DNA from: Maratus speciosus
Lineage: Eukaryota > Arthropoda > Arachnida > Araneae > Salticidae
Direction: 5' to 3'
Assembly: GCA_963932465.1 (NCBI GenBank)
Contig: OZ010790.1
Span: forward strand, 345,737,087 to 345,801,086
DNA length: 64,000 nucleotides
A program made the translations under genes and the position numbers. The notes beneath the pieces were generated by a model that had not been told where the DNA came from, made no database searches, and saw nothing but the letters and a program-made list of their open reading frames with translations. Positions 12,851 to 24,176 of the stretch are shown piece by piece. The stretch's first letter is position 1. Every line of letters begins with the position of its first letter.

Positions 12851-13579
12851 TCTACTATATATACGAGAGTAAAATGCAAATGAGAAATTCGTCCCGGCTG
12901 CATATAACTTAAGCTCACCTGACTGGATATTAGGGTGGTCACAAGAAATCAACTTTCGAATTTTTTCAGGGGGACCCCCCAAAAAGTTGCCAATTGACTA
13001 GAAAATGAGATTGGCTAAGTTTCAGCTCATTTGGATAATATTAACCCGTGCCTCATTGAGGTTTAAGTTTGAAAAAAACGTGATTTTTCGCAAAAAAATG
13101 CTGTTTTTCCTTCATGAAATGAATACAATTGAACCTAGAAACATAATGCAGGTCTCATTTTATAAAAAAAAGTTTTGCTTTGAAGACCCACACACCATTT
13201 TTTTCTAAAAATGTATAGATTTAAAAATATGCGCATTTTTCAGGACCAGATTTCACCTGAATCCTAAAAATTGACTTTTTATGAAAAAGCGAAAAAAAAA
13301 AAAAAATTGTAACATTCCATTTCATCTGCTTTCCACCTTTTGTTTTTCTTTTGTTTCGTTTTGTGAAGTCCAATAAAGTGTTTGATAAAAAAAAAAAAAA
13401 AATTCTAAAGGAAAAAAATCGAATTTTAATCTGAAAGAATTTTTTAAAAAAGGGACGATAAAGGAAGTATAGAAATGAGAGCAAATACTGCTCAATTGCA
13501 TTTTATTATTAAAGTTGTGTTACAAGAAAGGAGCATAATAAAGAAAATAAATTATTTTCCCTTACAACTGTCACGTTAA

Positions 13580-13788
13580 CCCTTTCCGGCACAGAAAATT
13601 TCTGTTCGTAAAAGGATGAAATGATTGTCTACCCCGGAATTTACAAACGACTTTTTTAGAAATTAAAAACACATTACTGTAACCTTTCATTGTAAAAGCA
13701 AAATTTTATTAAAATATTCTTCGTGCCGTTTGTAAGTTTGGAATTAAAATTAGGTGGTCCCGGCATGGGACACTGCGCCGGAAAGGAT
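13580..13788. mobile_element. piggyBac-type MITE nested in a hAT element
   Basis: TTAA flanks the 209-bp insert at 13576-13579 and 13789-13792. The left end reads CCCTTTCCGGCACAG and the right end is the inverse with small changes (CTGCGCCGGAAAGGAT). TTAA targets and CCC-type ends are the piggyBac signature. There is no coding capacity. Confidence 0.65.
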
Positions 13789-13929
13789 TTAAATGGTAAT
13801 GGTTTAGATAAGGTGGCTTATGTTGACTTTTTTTACCAAAGTATTATCTAAAAATGAAAATGCAACTTGATCCGAGTTAAGATACCAAAGGCGGTTTGTC
13901 ATTTTAGCAAGTGCTTTGTAACCTATTTA

Positions 13930-14900
13930 TCAAATTTTCTGTAGTGAACAAGTGATTTTATTATTTGCAGGTCTTGAGTTGGGGGCTAAAGTGGCAGTGG
14001 AAGTATTGAAGCACGCTTTTACATAAATATTGATTAAAAATAAGAAAAGATCTCTGATACCTTTTTTTTCTAAATTTGTTATTGAAAGATGATCCCTCAA
14101 ACAATATATTTTGAGAGAATGAATCGCATGTGTCGCCATCCATTTGACATGATTAAAAGCACCAGGTGCTTTGAATGAAAGTCTTTTGCAGGAAGGAGTT
14201 CTATAAAAATTAAACAAAGTTGGATAAACTCTTTATAATCATCCCTGAGCTGTTAATTTTTAAAAGTTCCTGTAAGAAAATTTGAAATTTCTTATGAATT
14301 AACTATTTATACCTAGTATTTCATCTTCACTAGCATTTGTATACTTACTCTGGTTTAATTTAGACCACCCAATCGGAATTGTTTTTTTTGTTTTTTTTTT
14401 AATATCTGGCTGAGGGGCAGTGATTATGCCCATTTTACAATCAAGAACAGCTTTTAGGAAAATTTCTAAATTATGCTGGCGGCATGGTAAATACAGAAGA
14501 CTTTCCCTTTAACAATTGCTATAGAAAAATGCAGGTTCCTCTGAGGCGACCTGTGTTTACTGCAGTTGTATAAAAAAATATTGCCTGGATTTTACCAACT
14601 TCCTCCCACTCTTCAACTGCTGAAAATGCAGCTTTCGCCTGAATTATTTCGATACTATTTTCAAGTTGAGGAACTCGTAGTAACTGTTCTTCATCCCCAC
14701 AACTAATTAAAACTTTTATCTACTCTACATTTTCTTTATTCAAAAAATGGTGAAGCAGTTTTCCACCCCAGTGAACAACAGTTCTCTCTAAACGGGAATT
14801 TAAAAATCTGTTTTTGATGAGCTCAGTTTTTTGTTTACGAAACAGTTATTTGCAGAGTCGATGTCTGTGGTTAGCTAGTGGATGTATTCTAAGTCTAGCA
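13930..14900 (-). pseudogene. Transposon-encoded protein, broken
   Basis: Minus-strand reading, from about 14820 down, gives VVHWGGKLLHHF, then CGDEEQLLRVPQL, EEWEEVGKIQAIFFYTTAV, NTGRLRGTC, then CRQHNLEIFLKAV, and finally the intact 95-codon frame at 13930-14217 with APGAFNHVKWMATHAIHSLK and TATLAPNSRP. This series matches, in order, an uncharacterised transposon-borne protein family common in arthropods and cnidarians, typically HWDGK...FDTTASNTG...CRHH...PGAxHHARWMAKA. At least three in-frame stops and shifts break it. It lies inside the 12931-15684 element, so it is probably that element's former transposase. Family recall is from memory. Confidence 0.6.
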
Positions 14901-16041
14901 GCTTCTCTGGCGTTCAGTTCATTTTGCGAATATTATAAAATAAAATACATAAAACTTGACAATTACTTGGCTGCTTACTGTCGATGATTTGATCAGACAT
15001 CAGGCCAATTTAAAAAATCTTACATTTCTGCCATCATATCAAGAGGGGGAAGGGGTTTTACGGAATGCTTCGTCAATTCTAAAAATAGATAACCATAAGA
15101 GATAACAAAAACAGCCTTGTAATAAAAAGAGAAATTCAGAGGTTCAACTGCAATACAAATCGAGAAGCTCTTACTAGACACAGAACTAGATACTAATAAT
15201 CAATTATAATTCATGAAATATTTTTAAAGCTACAAAAATTGTTCACTTATTTTTGCCTATTAATAAAAATAATACAAAAAAATTATCAAAAGTAATAAAA
15301 TTTTAATTTGTCATTTTTTGCCTATGTTTCAAAAATGCAGAGTTTGAGGGTATGGTTCACTAGATGTGCTGAAAAATACTAAATGTTCATTAAATATAAG
15401 TTTTAATGACAGTAAAAGTTCAAGGCAACAACAGTTTCTATGAAATAAAACAAGAATCAGGTTTCTAAGACAAATATTTTTCACGTAAAGAAAGAAAAAA
15501 GACAATTTTTTTCCAAAAATTGCAAATTTTCAAGAATTTAACCTCGATGAGGCACGGGTTAATGTTATTTATTTGAGCTGAAACTTTGCCAATCTCATTT
15601 TCTAACTAATTGGCAACTTTTAGGAGGGTCCCCCCGAAGAAAACGTTTAAAAATTTTTTCCCCATGTTGCTTGTGACCACCCTACTGGATATTGATGAGA
15701 ATCGAAATGATAGTTAGATAATTTTTCAGGGAAGATCTTAGCATATAACATATCGTTGCACGTTGCTTATACATATAATTATGTTTTAAAGTTATATAAT
15801 CATACAAACTCGATTATGAAAGATTAGCCTTTTAAAAAGATTCAGCCGATTGTATTTCGATTGAATTTGCACTGTTAGTTAGATAATTTTTCAGGCAGGG
15901 TTTTAGTATATACTATACCCTTCTGCATTGCTTAATAATAGAGGTGTGGTGTAAAGTTCTATAATCAGTTGAACCCGATTATGAAAGTTTAGCCTTTATA
16001 AAAAGTTCTACAGAACGGATTTCGATAGGAATTCCACTGTT

Positions 16042-17374
16042 TAGAGGTCTGCACGGGCCCGTACCCGGCCCGGCCCACGGGCCGGCGGAATGGAGGAGAA
16101 TTTTCAAACGGGCCAGGCCGACAGAATTAGGACATTTTTTTTCAAAGGGCCGGGTCGACAGACAAAATAAACGGGCCGGGCCGGCAAAAAAATTGAACGG
16201 GCCTGCAGGGCCGAGCCGATAAAAAAAAATTAATCGGGCCTATCGGCCCGATATAAGAATTTGAGAGAAGCAGATAAAATACGAGGCCATTTTCAATGAA
16301 TATGACTTTTCGAGAAGAATAAATGTGCGTTACGAGCCGATGCGAGTTTAACAACATCAGTACAGAAATGTAACATGCCCATCGTAGAGATCGGCATCGT
16401 ACAGTTACATGATGCCTGATCCCGGGTTTAATTTTTTCGGCAGACTTGTGCCGGGACGGAACTGGTCTTAATCGTTCTCAGGATGTATAGGACAGGCATT
16501 ATGGTTTGTAAAAGTATTAGTAGCGATAATGAACTTCTGTTAACTGTATCTTTGGAAATGTACCTTAAGGTGGTTCTCATATTTACTGCTCAACAATGCG
16601 AAACTTTCAGACACATTTTCTGACTCATTTTTAACTATAAAGGTATAAAATTGACAGGCCTGAGTATTGAAGGCATTTGGAATCGAATAGTGTTTCCATT
16701 TTTGATAAATTACGTACAGAGATAACAGAGACTCTTGTCATGTGACTGTACGTTTTTCTTCTTTCCTGTGCTATCGCTTCCGGAAATTCGATTCAAAACG
16801 CTAACTTTGGCAGTATTTTCTGAAAGATATATTACTTTTATCTAAAAAAAAAAAAAAAACGGCATTTACATGGTTCCTAATAAGAATACTTGCCAATCTC
16901 ATGCGTGTCAAAATGTAGCTCCTTTGGATTTCAGAAAAGCCTTAAAAATGACAGAAATATTTTCACAAATCTAATTTTTATTATAAGCTTCAAAAGTTAT
17001 CATGTTTTTTAACCCTTTATTCTAAACTACATTAATCTTTTAATGAATCCTTATTTAAATTTTGAAACGTCTGTAAAGACGTTGACTAAAACACTGTAAG
17101 TAATCGTTAATGTTTACTATTGTGTGCTTTCTATTTTGCGAACACATAGTAATTTAAAATATACTGTAAAATGTTCCCGTAAATATGCATGTAGTATTCA
17201 TTAAAAGAATCTTAATTGTATGTCGAGAAAAAACGGAATTTTTTGTAGAAATTGAGTCTGGCCGGGCCTGTTTTCACTGATATTTGTACGTGCTGGGCCG
17301 GGCTCGGGCCGAACTTTCAATTTTTACACCGGGCCGGGTCCGGGCCTGGAAATTCCGTTTCGTGCAGACCTCTA
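16042..17374. mobile_element. hAT element with GC-rich ends, copy 1
   Basis: It starts TAGAGGTCTGCACGGGCCCG and ends with the inverse, CGTGCAGACCTCTA. Both ends are loaded with GGGCCGGGCC blocks that stand out sharply in AT-rich surroundings. The flanks are CACTGTT-type repeats with one base of slippage (CCACTGTT left, GCACTGTT right), consistent with an 8-bp duplication in the Helitron unit it entered. The interior is AT-rich and has no usable frame. A better-dated copy with a perfect duplication is at 30547-31826. Confidence 0.75.
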
Positions 17375-18012
17375 CGCACTGTTAGTTACATACCTATTCT
17401 GCTATGGTTTTAGTATTTTGCATATTGCTCTATTTTGCTTAGTCATAAAGTAAAGGCGGAAAGTTCCATAATCATGTGAAACCGATTATGAAATATTAGA
17501 CATTTCAAAAAGTTCTAAATGGCGGATATTGACAATACTTGCTTTGTTGATTAGACAATGTTTGGAGATGTTTTAGTTTATAGCATATCATTTTACGTCT
17601 CTTAGTTATAGAATTATGGGGGAAAGTTCTATAATCAGATGGACTCCAATATGGAAGATCAGTCTTCAAAAAATGTTTTACTGGATGGATTTTGTCAGTT
17701 TGTTTGTTTGCATTATAGTTAAATAATTTTTCAAGGTTTATTTTATTACATTGCATATTGTACTATCATTCTTTATCAAATCCTACTGTGATTGACCAAC
17801 TAAACGGTTAAGACCTTAATAGCTGAAAATTTATCTGTACATTAGAAAATATAATAGTACAATGGCGTTCATATCGTTTGCCGAGGTGCGAAAGGACATT
17901 CCAGGTAAGGTTCCATACTGCTTTAAATCACAATGTCAAATTCACTGATACACTTTGTTTATTCAAGGTTCGTTTGGATAAACAGACCAGCGTAGCAGGC
18001 AAAGCCTGCTAG

Positions 18013-18811
18013 TAAATAAATAAAAGAAAGAAAAAGAAAAACTTTTAATACTTGAGTAGAAAATTAATTTAATTCCTATGATTGTACACTACCTGTACAT
18101 AAAGGAAAGTGCACTCTAGAGGTCAGTACACCCCGCAAAATTATATATCAGTGCCGTTGGAATAATTCTTATCACTTTTATACTTGTTTATTACGCGTAA
18201 AAACCTTGATAAAAATAATTATATACTTAAATTAAATAAAAACAGTATTCTTTACTGGTGAAAATGCAATTAAAAATATAAACGAAAATGTTTTATCACT
18301 TTGCAAATACGAGGAAAAAATTATAACACTTATTGTATGTATATTATTTAAATTTTAATAGTAAATTATTGGAATAAATACTATAGTAAATCCAAGAAAA
18401 ATTCACCGATGAAACACTTAAATATAAATTTCACAGGAACTGAGATTTGCAATTTTTGAACAAGTTTTTATCAACACTGGGTTTACCAACATCAGAGTAA
18501 CCAACTTCAAAATTTTTAGATTTTTCCCTTATCAAATGGCCTACAGTGCGGTAAAACCCTGGTTTTTCGGCAACAGTTCTGCAAATCATCAGATCTTTTG
18601 GGAAGTTCCGTTTCGGTTTTGACCACTATTTCCAGTATATTTTTTCGAGAGAAATCGAATGAGACTATCTGAAAGTGGATACAACCTATAGTTTGCAAGG
18701 TATAACCACTTTTCTATCGATATTTGATAGCTTAAATTCTTGATTATTTCAGGGCACTAAAATATATTTCTTTATGAAATATTTCAGCGTTGATTCTTAT
18801 GCAATTTCCCC
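18013..18811. other. AT-rich spacer, no gene seen
   Basis: A 60-codon minus-strand frame at 18516-18698 matches nothing I know. The rest is A/T-rich with no repeat border recognised. Confidence 0.4.
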
Positions 18812-18816
18812 CGCTG

Positions 18817-21047
18817 CACAGAGGAGTATTTTCTGAAAAAATGTGGACAAAATTATTTTATGAGCTGTATCAAGTTGAAATGTTGTAAAAAGCTATTTAG
18901 AGCCATTATATATAATTTTTTAAAAAATATATATAATTTTTTTACGAATTTAGAAAAAATCTTTGCTTTTTAATAAGTAAACTACTATTTAAATCAGTTT
19001 AGAATAAATATTTATGATATTTAATGAAATATTCCGTTTTTTTAAACATATTTATAACAAGTTCTTTCTGTAACTTACTATTCTAATCATATTAATCTTC
19101 ATCTGTTTCGTCTTTATCCGCATCTTCCTCTTATTTTGGATGTTGTCCGTATGGTGTTTTTGGTTGTTTGGCTAGAAAAAGGCCTTTTTTTCTTAAGCTT
19201 TGGCCTTGAACTACTTATAAAAGGATCTGAATTTAGTAAACGTCTGTTCAAAACATTTTTATTACATTGCTCTCGAGAAAATTTTCGGGAAAAAGTTTGC
19301 CTATATTGGCGGAAATGTTTGTTTCTAGCTTCAGCAGCCTCGTTCGAAAGTTGATCGATAGGCAATACTGCATGTTTAATTACTGTGGCCCTATGGGCTA
19401 AAACTTTATGTACTGTTGGTAACATTGGGTGCTACCCATATAATTCGACATAAAGATTTGCAGTTTCTTCGGTGTAATTTGAAATTTTTTAACATCAATT
19501 CTATGACCACTGAACAGTGCCTCTAAACGTAAAGGAACAAGAAAACTCTGAAATATATTTGCATCACTATCAGAAGTATTCTGAAATATCTGTTTAAATT
19601 GCGATCTGTTGGGAGCCATCGCAACACCATTTAGATATTTGTTCGAAATTGTGGTTTTCTTCTTCTGTATTATTTAGAATAACTTCTTCTAAATATTTAC
19701 ACAGTCTTAAAGAAGTGTGATCAAGAAGATCTGTAGGCTAACTTCTGCGCTTGTTTCTGTCACATTCATCGACTCCTCACATATATAGCAATCCTTCTTC
19801 GCTTTCTTAATCAGAAAATAATTAGTAAATATTCTTATTTGCAATATGAATAATTTCCAATTGCTTTCTCGCTGCATCAGCTTCTAAAAAAAATGATAAG
19901 GCTTCTGATGGTTTATGCTTCTTAATAGTGGGGTTGTTTTGCTGAAGTTATAATTTTTCTGTATTTTTATATCTCTTGTTAACTTAGAGTTTTATGAGTG
20001 TCGAGGTATCAATATTAACAGCAGCTCGTTGATTTGTACTAGCTGCATATGTTAATTGATCAAGAGGAACTTGCTCCCTTAAACCTCTTGTTTTTTTTGC
20101 CAATTGCTTCTGTCACACAGTTCGGCGAAATCTTTTGTTGGTCTACATTTTTTGATATTGTACATATTCTACAGTTAATTTTATGGAACTGTTAAGCCAA
20201 TGTTCATTTACCTTAAGAAAGTGCGATTTTGACCTATTGGCAGCCTCCCTTTTTAAAAAAAATCCAATTTGAAACGGCTTAACGAACGTATTAATGATAT
20301 TTGTTTATCTACTGGATAGTTCATAACTTTTGTATCTTTACTTTCCATGAAACATAATTTTTCATCTGTTTTCGTATTAGAACAATCTTGTTTAAGGTCA
20401 AACAGCAACTTTCTTCAAAGATCTTTTGCTGTTATTGAAGTTTCTAAAAGAAAAATGAAGATTTTTCGTTTTCAAAATATCATCATCTTCTGATACCATT
20501 TTTAATAAAACGGTGAAAAAAAAAATTGGGGCAAGTTGGGGCAAGATTTTATTTTATGAATATAATAAGGAATATCTATATTTTATATTCCAACAAAAAG
20601 TTTTGCCTGACAAAGGGCGGCAAGCATTCATAAATCACTAAAAATTTAAAAGAACTAGTAAAAGTTACACTTATTTTTAAAGATAAAACAATATGGCTAT
20701 TTTCATAATTGTATTCTTTTATAACTGAAACTAAATACAGTAATTTAAGCTACATACCTCCCACTTCTACGTCCATAAAGGATTTTATTCAGATCTCTAC
20801 TGTATGCAACAATAATTACAATTAAATAATGCGCTTCTCACCACATCGCTGAGAAAAGAGAAATCTGCGATGCACGACCGCTGTGTTCAGACTGATAACA
20901 CGACGGGGAGTATTACCAAACATTCCTAATATATTGTTTACCGGAAGCACTGACTAATAAGCTATACAAACACATAAAGTATTGCGGTTTTTAACGAAGT
21001 TCATTTTTCGACTTTTGTCCAGCTTTTTTTAGAAATACTCCACTGTG
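18817..21047 (-). mobile_element. Transib element relic with RSS-like ends
   Basis: The left end is CACAGAG, a 23-bp spacer, then ACAAAATTA. The right end, read inward on the opposite strand, is CACAGTG, a 22-bp spacer, then ACAAAAGTC. CACAGTG is the consensus heptamer of V(D)J recombination signals, and ACAAAA is the start of the nonamer. A GC-rich 5-bp duplication, CGCTG, flanks it at 18812-18816 and 21048-21052, as expected for Transib. The minus strand carries decayed RAG1-core-like transposase sequence. The copy is dead. Confidence 0.8.
19100..20510 (-). pseudogene. Transib (RAG1-like) transposase, broken
   Basis: On the minus strand near 19614-19634 the frame gives KWCCDGS, where the Asp fits the first catalytic Asp of Transib/RAG1. 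After a frameshift come SQFKQIFQNTSDSDANIFQS and FLVPLRL (about 19510-19610). A further shift leads to the 103-codon frame at 19114-19425 with PTVHKVLAHRATVIK and LSNEAAEARNKHFRQYRQTF. The Glu near 19339-19341 fits the catalytic Glu region of RAG1-type enzymes. The N-terminal part (about 19700-20510) is full of stops, with an apparent start near 20505. Domain identity is from recalled family motifs; the breaks are seen directly. Confidence 0.7.
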
Positions 21048-21052
21048 CGCTG

Positions 21053-21672
21053 AATCGAATGGAACCATCCACAGGCCAATACGAGCAATAGCTATTGAGT
21101 TATAAACCTTTTTCAGCGCAGATTTGACAACAGCAGGGGACTACGACTAGGTTAACAAGTTGAAAATTGCACGTCAAACAAACGTGGCAAATGAGGTGCG
21201 TTCGTACTATAATTAGTTTTATAAATATTTTTTGCACCGCATATTGTACTGAATGTATATTTTAGTGCACTTCATAAATGCATATCAATTTAATTCTGTA
21301 ACATCATTAAAATGCACTTGAAATATTTTTTTTCCATTGGCCGTAATGTAACGGAAATCTTTTGACTGTCTCTGTAATTAAACTATACATCCGATTTTTA
21401 TAAAATATGAAATGACTCGACAAAATTTTTCAACAATTATATATTTAAAATTTCAGACTACTCGGTTGGGTAGTTTTTACTTTTGTTATATGCGGACGGA
21501 CGGGCAGACAGACAGACGGACCGAACGACGACTATAGGTGCTACGTATTTATATAATTACCAACGCACCTAAAAAGGATAAAAAGTAGAATTCGGGGTCT
21601 AAGCATATATTTGTCCAAAAAACTTGAATTTTGCCTCTACATAAACTAGTATAATCCATAATATTAATCCCA
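21053..21672 (-). repeat. Degraded satellite copy and GACGGACGG tract
   Basis: Around 21215-21400 lies a minus-oriented unit of the satellite seen at 1480-3740, recognisable by GTAACGGAAATCTTTTGACTGTCTCTGTAATTAAACTATA-type sequence. A GACGGACGGGCAGACAGACA run follows at about 21495-21515. There is no gene. Confidence 0.45.
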
Positions 21673-21898
21673 CACTGTAAAAAACAAAACAAAAAGAAAA
21701 CGACATTTTTACAGCACAAAGTACTGTTCATCTCGCATTCAAACTCGATCACAGTCGAATGTGCTGTAGTTTTCTTTGATTTCTTCACTATATAAACATG
21801 AAAAATAACAGTAGTTGCGTAAAATTAACAGCACAAACTGCTGACGTCCGAATTGCCAGCATACTGTGCTGGCAAATCTACAGTGTTTTTTTACAGTG
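21673..21898. mobile_element. MITE with CACTGTAAAAAA ends
   Basis: A 226-bp element starting CACTGTAAAAAAC and ending TTTTTTTACAGTG, with CA on both sides (21671-21672, 21899-21900), as in MITE copy 3 at 1036-1234. The interior contains several CAGCACA and TGTGCTG repeats. It has no coding capacity. Confidence 0.55.
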
Positions 21899-21900
21899 CA

Positions 21901-23133
21901 ATATATCACAAAAATTTGGCTAAAACTCATTAAAAATGTACTGAATTAAAAAGGAAAGAATATGCTGAATAAAGGAAAAAAATAAATGGTAAATTAACTA
22001 AAAAAATTGAAAAAAGACAGAATATTATATTGTTTAGGTTTGTTTGAGATGATTCTTAAGTATTTTCGCGTGATTATACTGTTGAAATTTTTAAAATTTT
22101 GTATTAGATAAATACAACTTTGAATTAAAAATACAAAAATGCTTTAAATACAAATTTATTTAGGTTCAGGGTAATTATTACAATCGAAAGTATAAGTTGG
22201 CATCAAAATTTTTATTCTAGATGTAAAAATCTAGATGTAAAATTTTTTATTCTAAAACTTTGTAATCCTGCGCGTAAGCTATCACGTCAATTTTCTGCTC
22301 AAGAAAATGTCTGACAGTTTGAAGCCCCCTATAAATATTAATTCTGCATCTAGTATTTTTTTTTTTAATATATGAAATGGGAGAACATACTTATATATTT
22401 CACGTTTACGAATATTGTGTTTTAAAATCATATACCTTTTAAGATGTTGAAGATGGTAATTTTATCTTTGATTTTTTCCAATTTTAAGAGCCCTGAGACC
22501 CCTTAATTTTTGTGCCTGTAATAAGGGTGCACGAAGGCCAGAATTTCAGGTAATTGCAGCTGAAACAAACATAGTTTACCTTTTTTTTCAATATATGTAA
22601 ATGAGAAAAATTGCAAGCAATGTCGGAAGGTAATGGAGTTTTTCTCGAAAGCTTCAACATTCAATTTTACTCTCTATTTTAAAATGTGAATATTGTATAC
22701 CATAATTCTCCATATTGTAATGTAATATTTGAACGGGTTAAATGTAGTTCATTGTCCTCTGCATACTGGTAAATACCCTCAAAGTTTCAAAATTTTACCT
22801 TTGAAAATAAAGGTACACAACGAATAACAAAATCCGGCTAAAATCGACCAATTTCCAAAAGGGTAAAAAAGCCCACTTTTGGACCCCTCTGTAGGGGCGA
22901 ATTTTTTTACAGAAAAATTCAAGCAAGGGTGTACTTTTCAATTATCAAAGAACTCTTCCTATTCTTAATGCATTCAGATATTAGATATAGTTTAGATCTG
23001 GACATACGATATTGGAAATAACAGGAGATAAACGGCCACATACAAAGAAAACACCTTATGCTAATAACTTTCAACTTTGCTAAAACGGAAAATAAAAAAA
23101 TATATTAACGAACAATAATAGCAAATAATTGAA
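21901..23133. other. No gene seen
   Basis: AT-rich sequence with stray GGGGCGAA and CCCCTCTGTAGGGGCG motifs near 22885-22900. I could not define any element ends. Confidence 0.4.
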
Positions 23134-23415
23134 GCCCAGTGGCGTAGTGGTCAGAGCATATGACTGCCGCGACACAGGTCGAGAGTTCGACTCCCGATTG
23201 GGCAAGGTTCACTCAGCCTTTCATTCCTTCGGGATCGATAAAATGAGTACCAAGCTTACTTGGGAATTAAACACCGAGGGTGTCGCGTCAGGCTGACCAC
23301 CTGGCCGGAACCTGTGTTGTATAGCACCTCGGGACCCAGGGTTAAGAAAACAGGGATGGGCACTGTCGCCACAGATTCTTCATGGATTGTATAGCTGCAG
23401 AGTTTAGTTAGTTAA
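23134..23415 (+). mobile_element. tRNA-derived SINE
   Basis: The head (about 23134-23203) folds like a tRNA. The acceptor strand GCCCAGT pairs with ATTGGGC, the A box is TGGCGTAGTGG and the B box is GAGTTCGACTCCC. The body follows with TTCGGGATCGATAAAATGAG and TACCAAGCTTACTTGGGAATT, a segment typical of several invertebrate SINE families, and then GGGCACTGTCGCC. The tail is TTTAGTTAGTTAATAGCTAA-like. Both pol III boxes are intact, although no terminator lies next to the head, as expected for a SINE. Confidence 0.8.
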
Positions 23416-23607
23416 TAGCTAATAATTGCAATTTGACTAAAATAACTAACATTCATTGTGATTCTTTGATCTCAAATAAATTATTTTTTCGGTCAATAGT
23501 TAATTATTTAAAAAAAATCATGATTTAAAAATGCTCTTTTCTATGAAAACAAGGATATAAAGTGATACCATACTTAAAAATACACATTTTTTTATATATG
23601 AAATAAA

Positions 23608-24176
23608 AAAAAATCAAAAAAACACGACTGCGTAAAAAGCGAACTAATTAATTATTTCTCATCAATGTGAAACTATTTTTTATATTACTTACCTATTTTT
23701 TTATTTACTTGTATTGATGACTTTTAAGTTGTGTTTATTTGTTAGTTCCCATCTATAAACACTGTTTTGATGAGGACTATAGATGTCTATGATGGTTAGA
23801 GTTGTAGTAAAGCTAGAGATCCTACTTACACAACTTCCAGGTTGTGTAATATTTAAACGGAGCTTCTGACTGTAAAATAGTCAATGAAACATCGTCTTCA
23901 TTTTGAAAGACCTATCCAATCATATGTCACTCAATATGGTGCGTAAAAAATTTTTTTGGGCTCTACCGCCATTTTTTATTTCATGGCCGCCATTTTGAAT
24001 TTATAAAAACAAAACCTAGCCTATAACCATCGGACGGTTAAGTCGAATCGATAGAGACCCCATTCATTAAAATCCACCCAGTCGTTGGGCTGTTTCGAAG
24101 GTATAAATAGATCCACATACCCAGATACGCGTGAAACACATAAACCTTCTTGGCAGTCTGGTAAAAATATAATCTT
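23608..24176 (+). repeat. Dispersed repeat with CACGACTG/CAGTCTGG ends, copy 1
   Basis: About 570 bp from AAAACACGACTGCG to GGCAGTCTGGTAAAAA. It shares long, highly similar stretches with 51037-51915, for example ACTTGTATTGATGACTTTTA, GATGTCTATGATGGTTAGAG and CAGATACGCGTGAAACACA. The inverse ends suggest a DNA element. There is no coding capacity. Confidence 0.65.

Larger units (their letters stand above)
12931..15684 (-). mobile_element. hAT-like element with 8-bp duplication and dead transposase
   Basis: The terminal repeats begin TAGGGTGGTCACAAG and end CTTGTGACCACCCTA. Similarity between arms extends about 150 bp inward, including AACCCGTGCCTCATTGAGGT and its inverse at 15541-15560. The 8-bp target duplication CTGGATAT (12923-12930 and 15685-15692) fits the hAT preference for T at position 2 and A at 7. 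The insertion is inside Helitron sequence. A decayed transposon protein lies on the minus strand (about 13930-14900), and a piggyBac-type MITE sits inside at 13580-13788. P-type elements also make 8-bp duplications, so the superfamily is not settled. Confidence 0.75.
12851..18012 (+). mobile_element. Non-autonomous Helitron carrying nested hAT elements
   Basis: The left end TCTACTATATATACGAGAG resembles Helitron 5' termini. The right end has a hairpin, GCAGGC-AAA-GCCTGC, merging into a terminal CTAG followed by T, the canonical Helitron 3' arrangement. Without the inserts at 12931-15684 and 16042-17374 the body is about 1.07 kb of ~170-bp units (AACCCGATTATGAAAGATTAGCC, TTTTTCAGGGAAGGTTTTAG). 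No replicase is encoded. The base before the 5' end is T rather than the expected A, so the left border is uncertain. The element at 26990-28627 ends in the same way. Confidence 0.6.
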
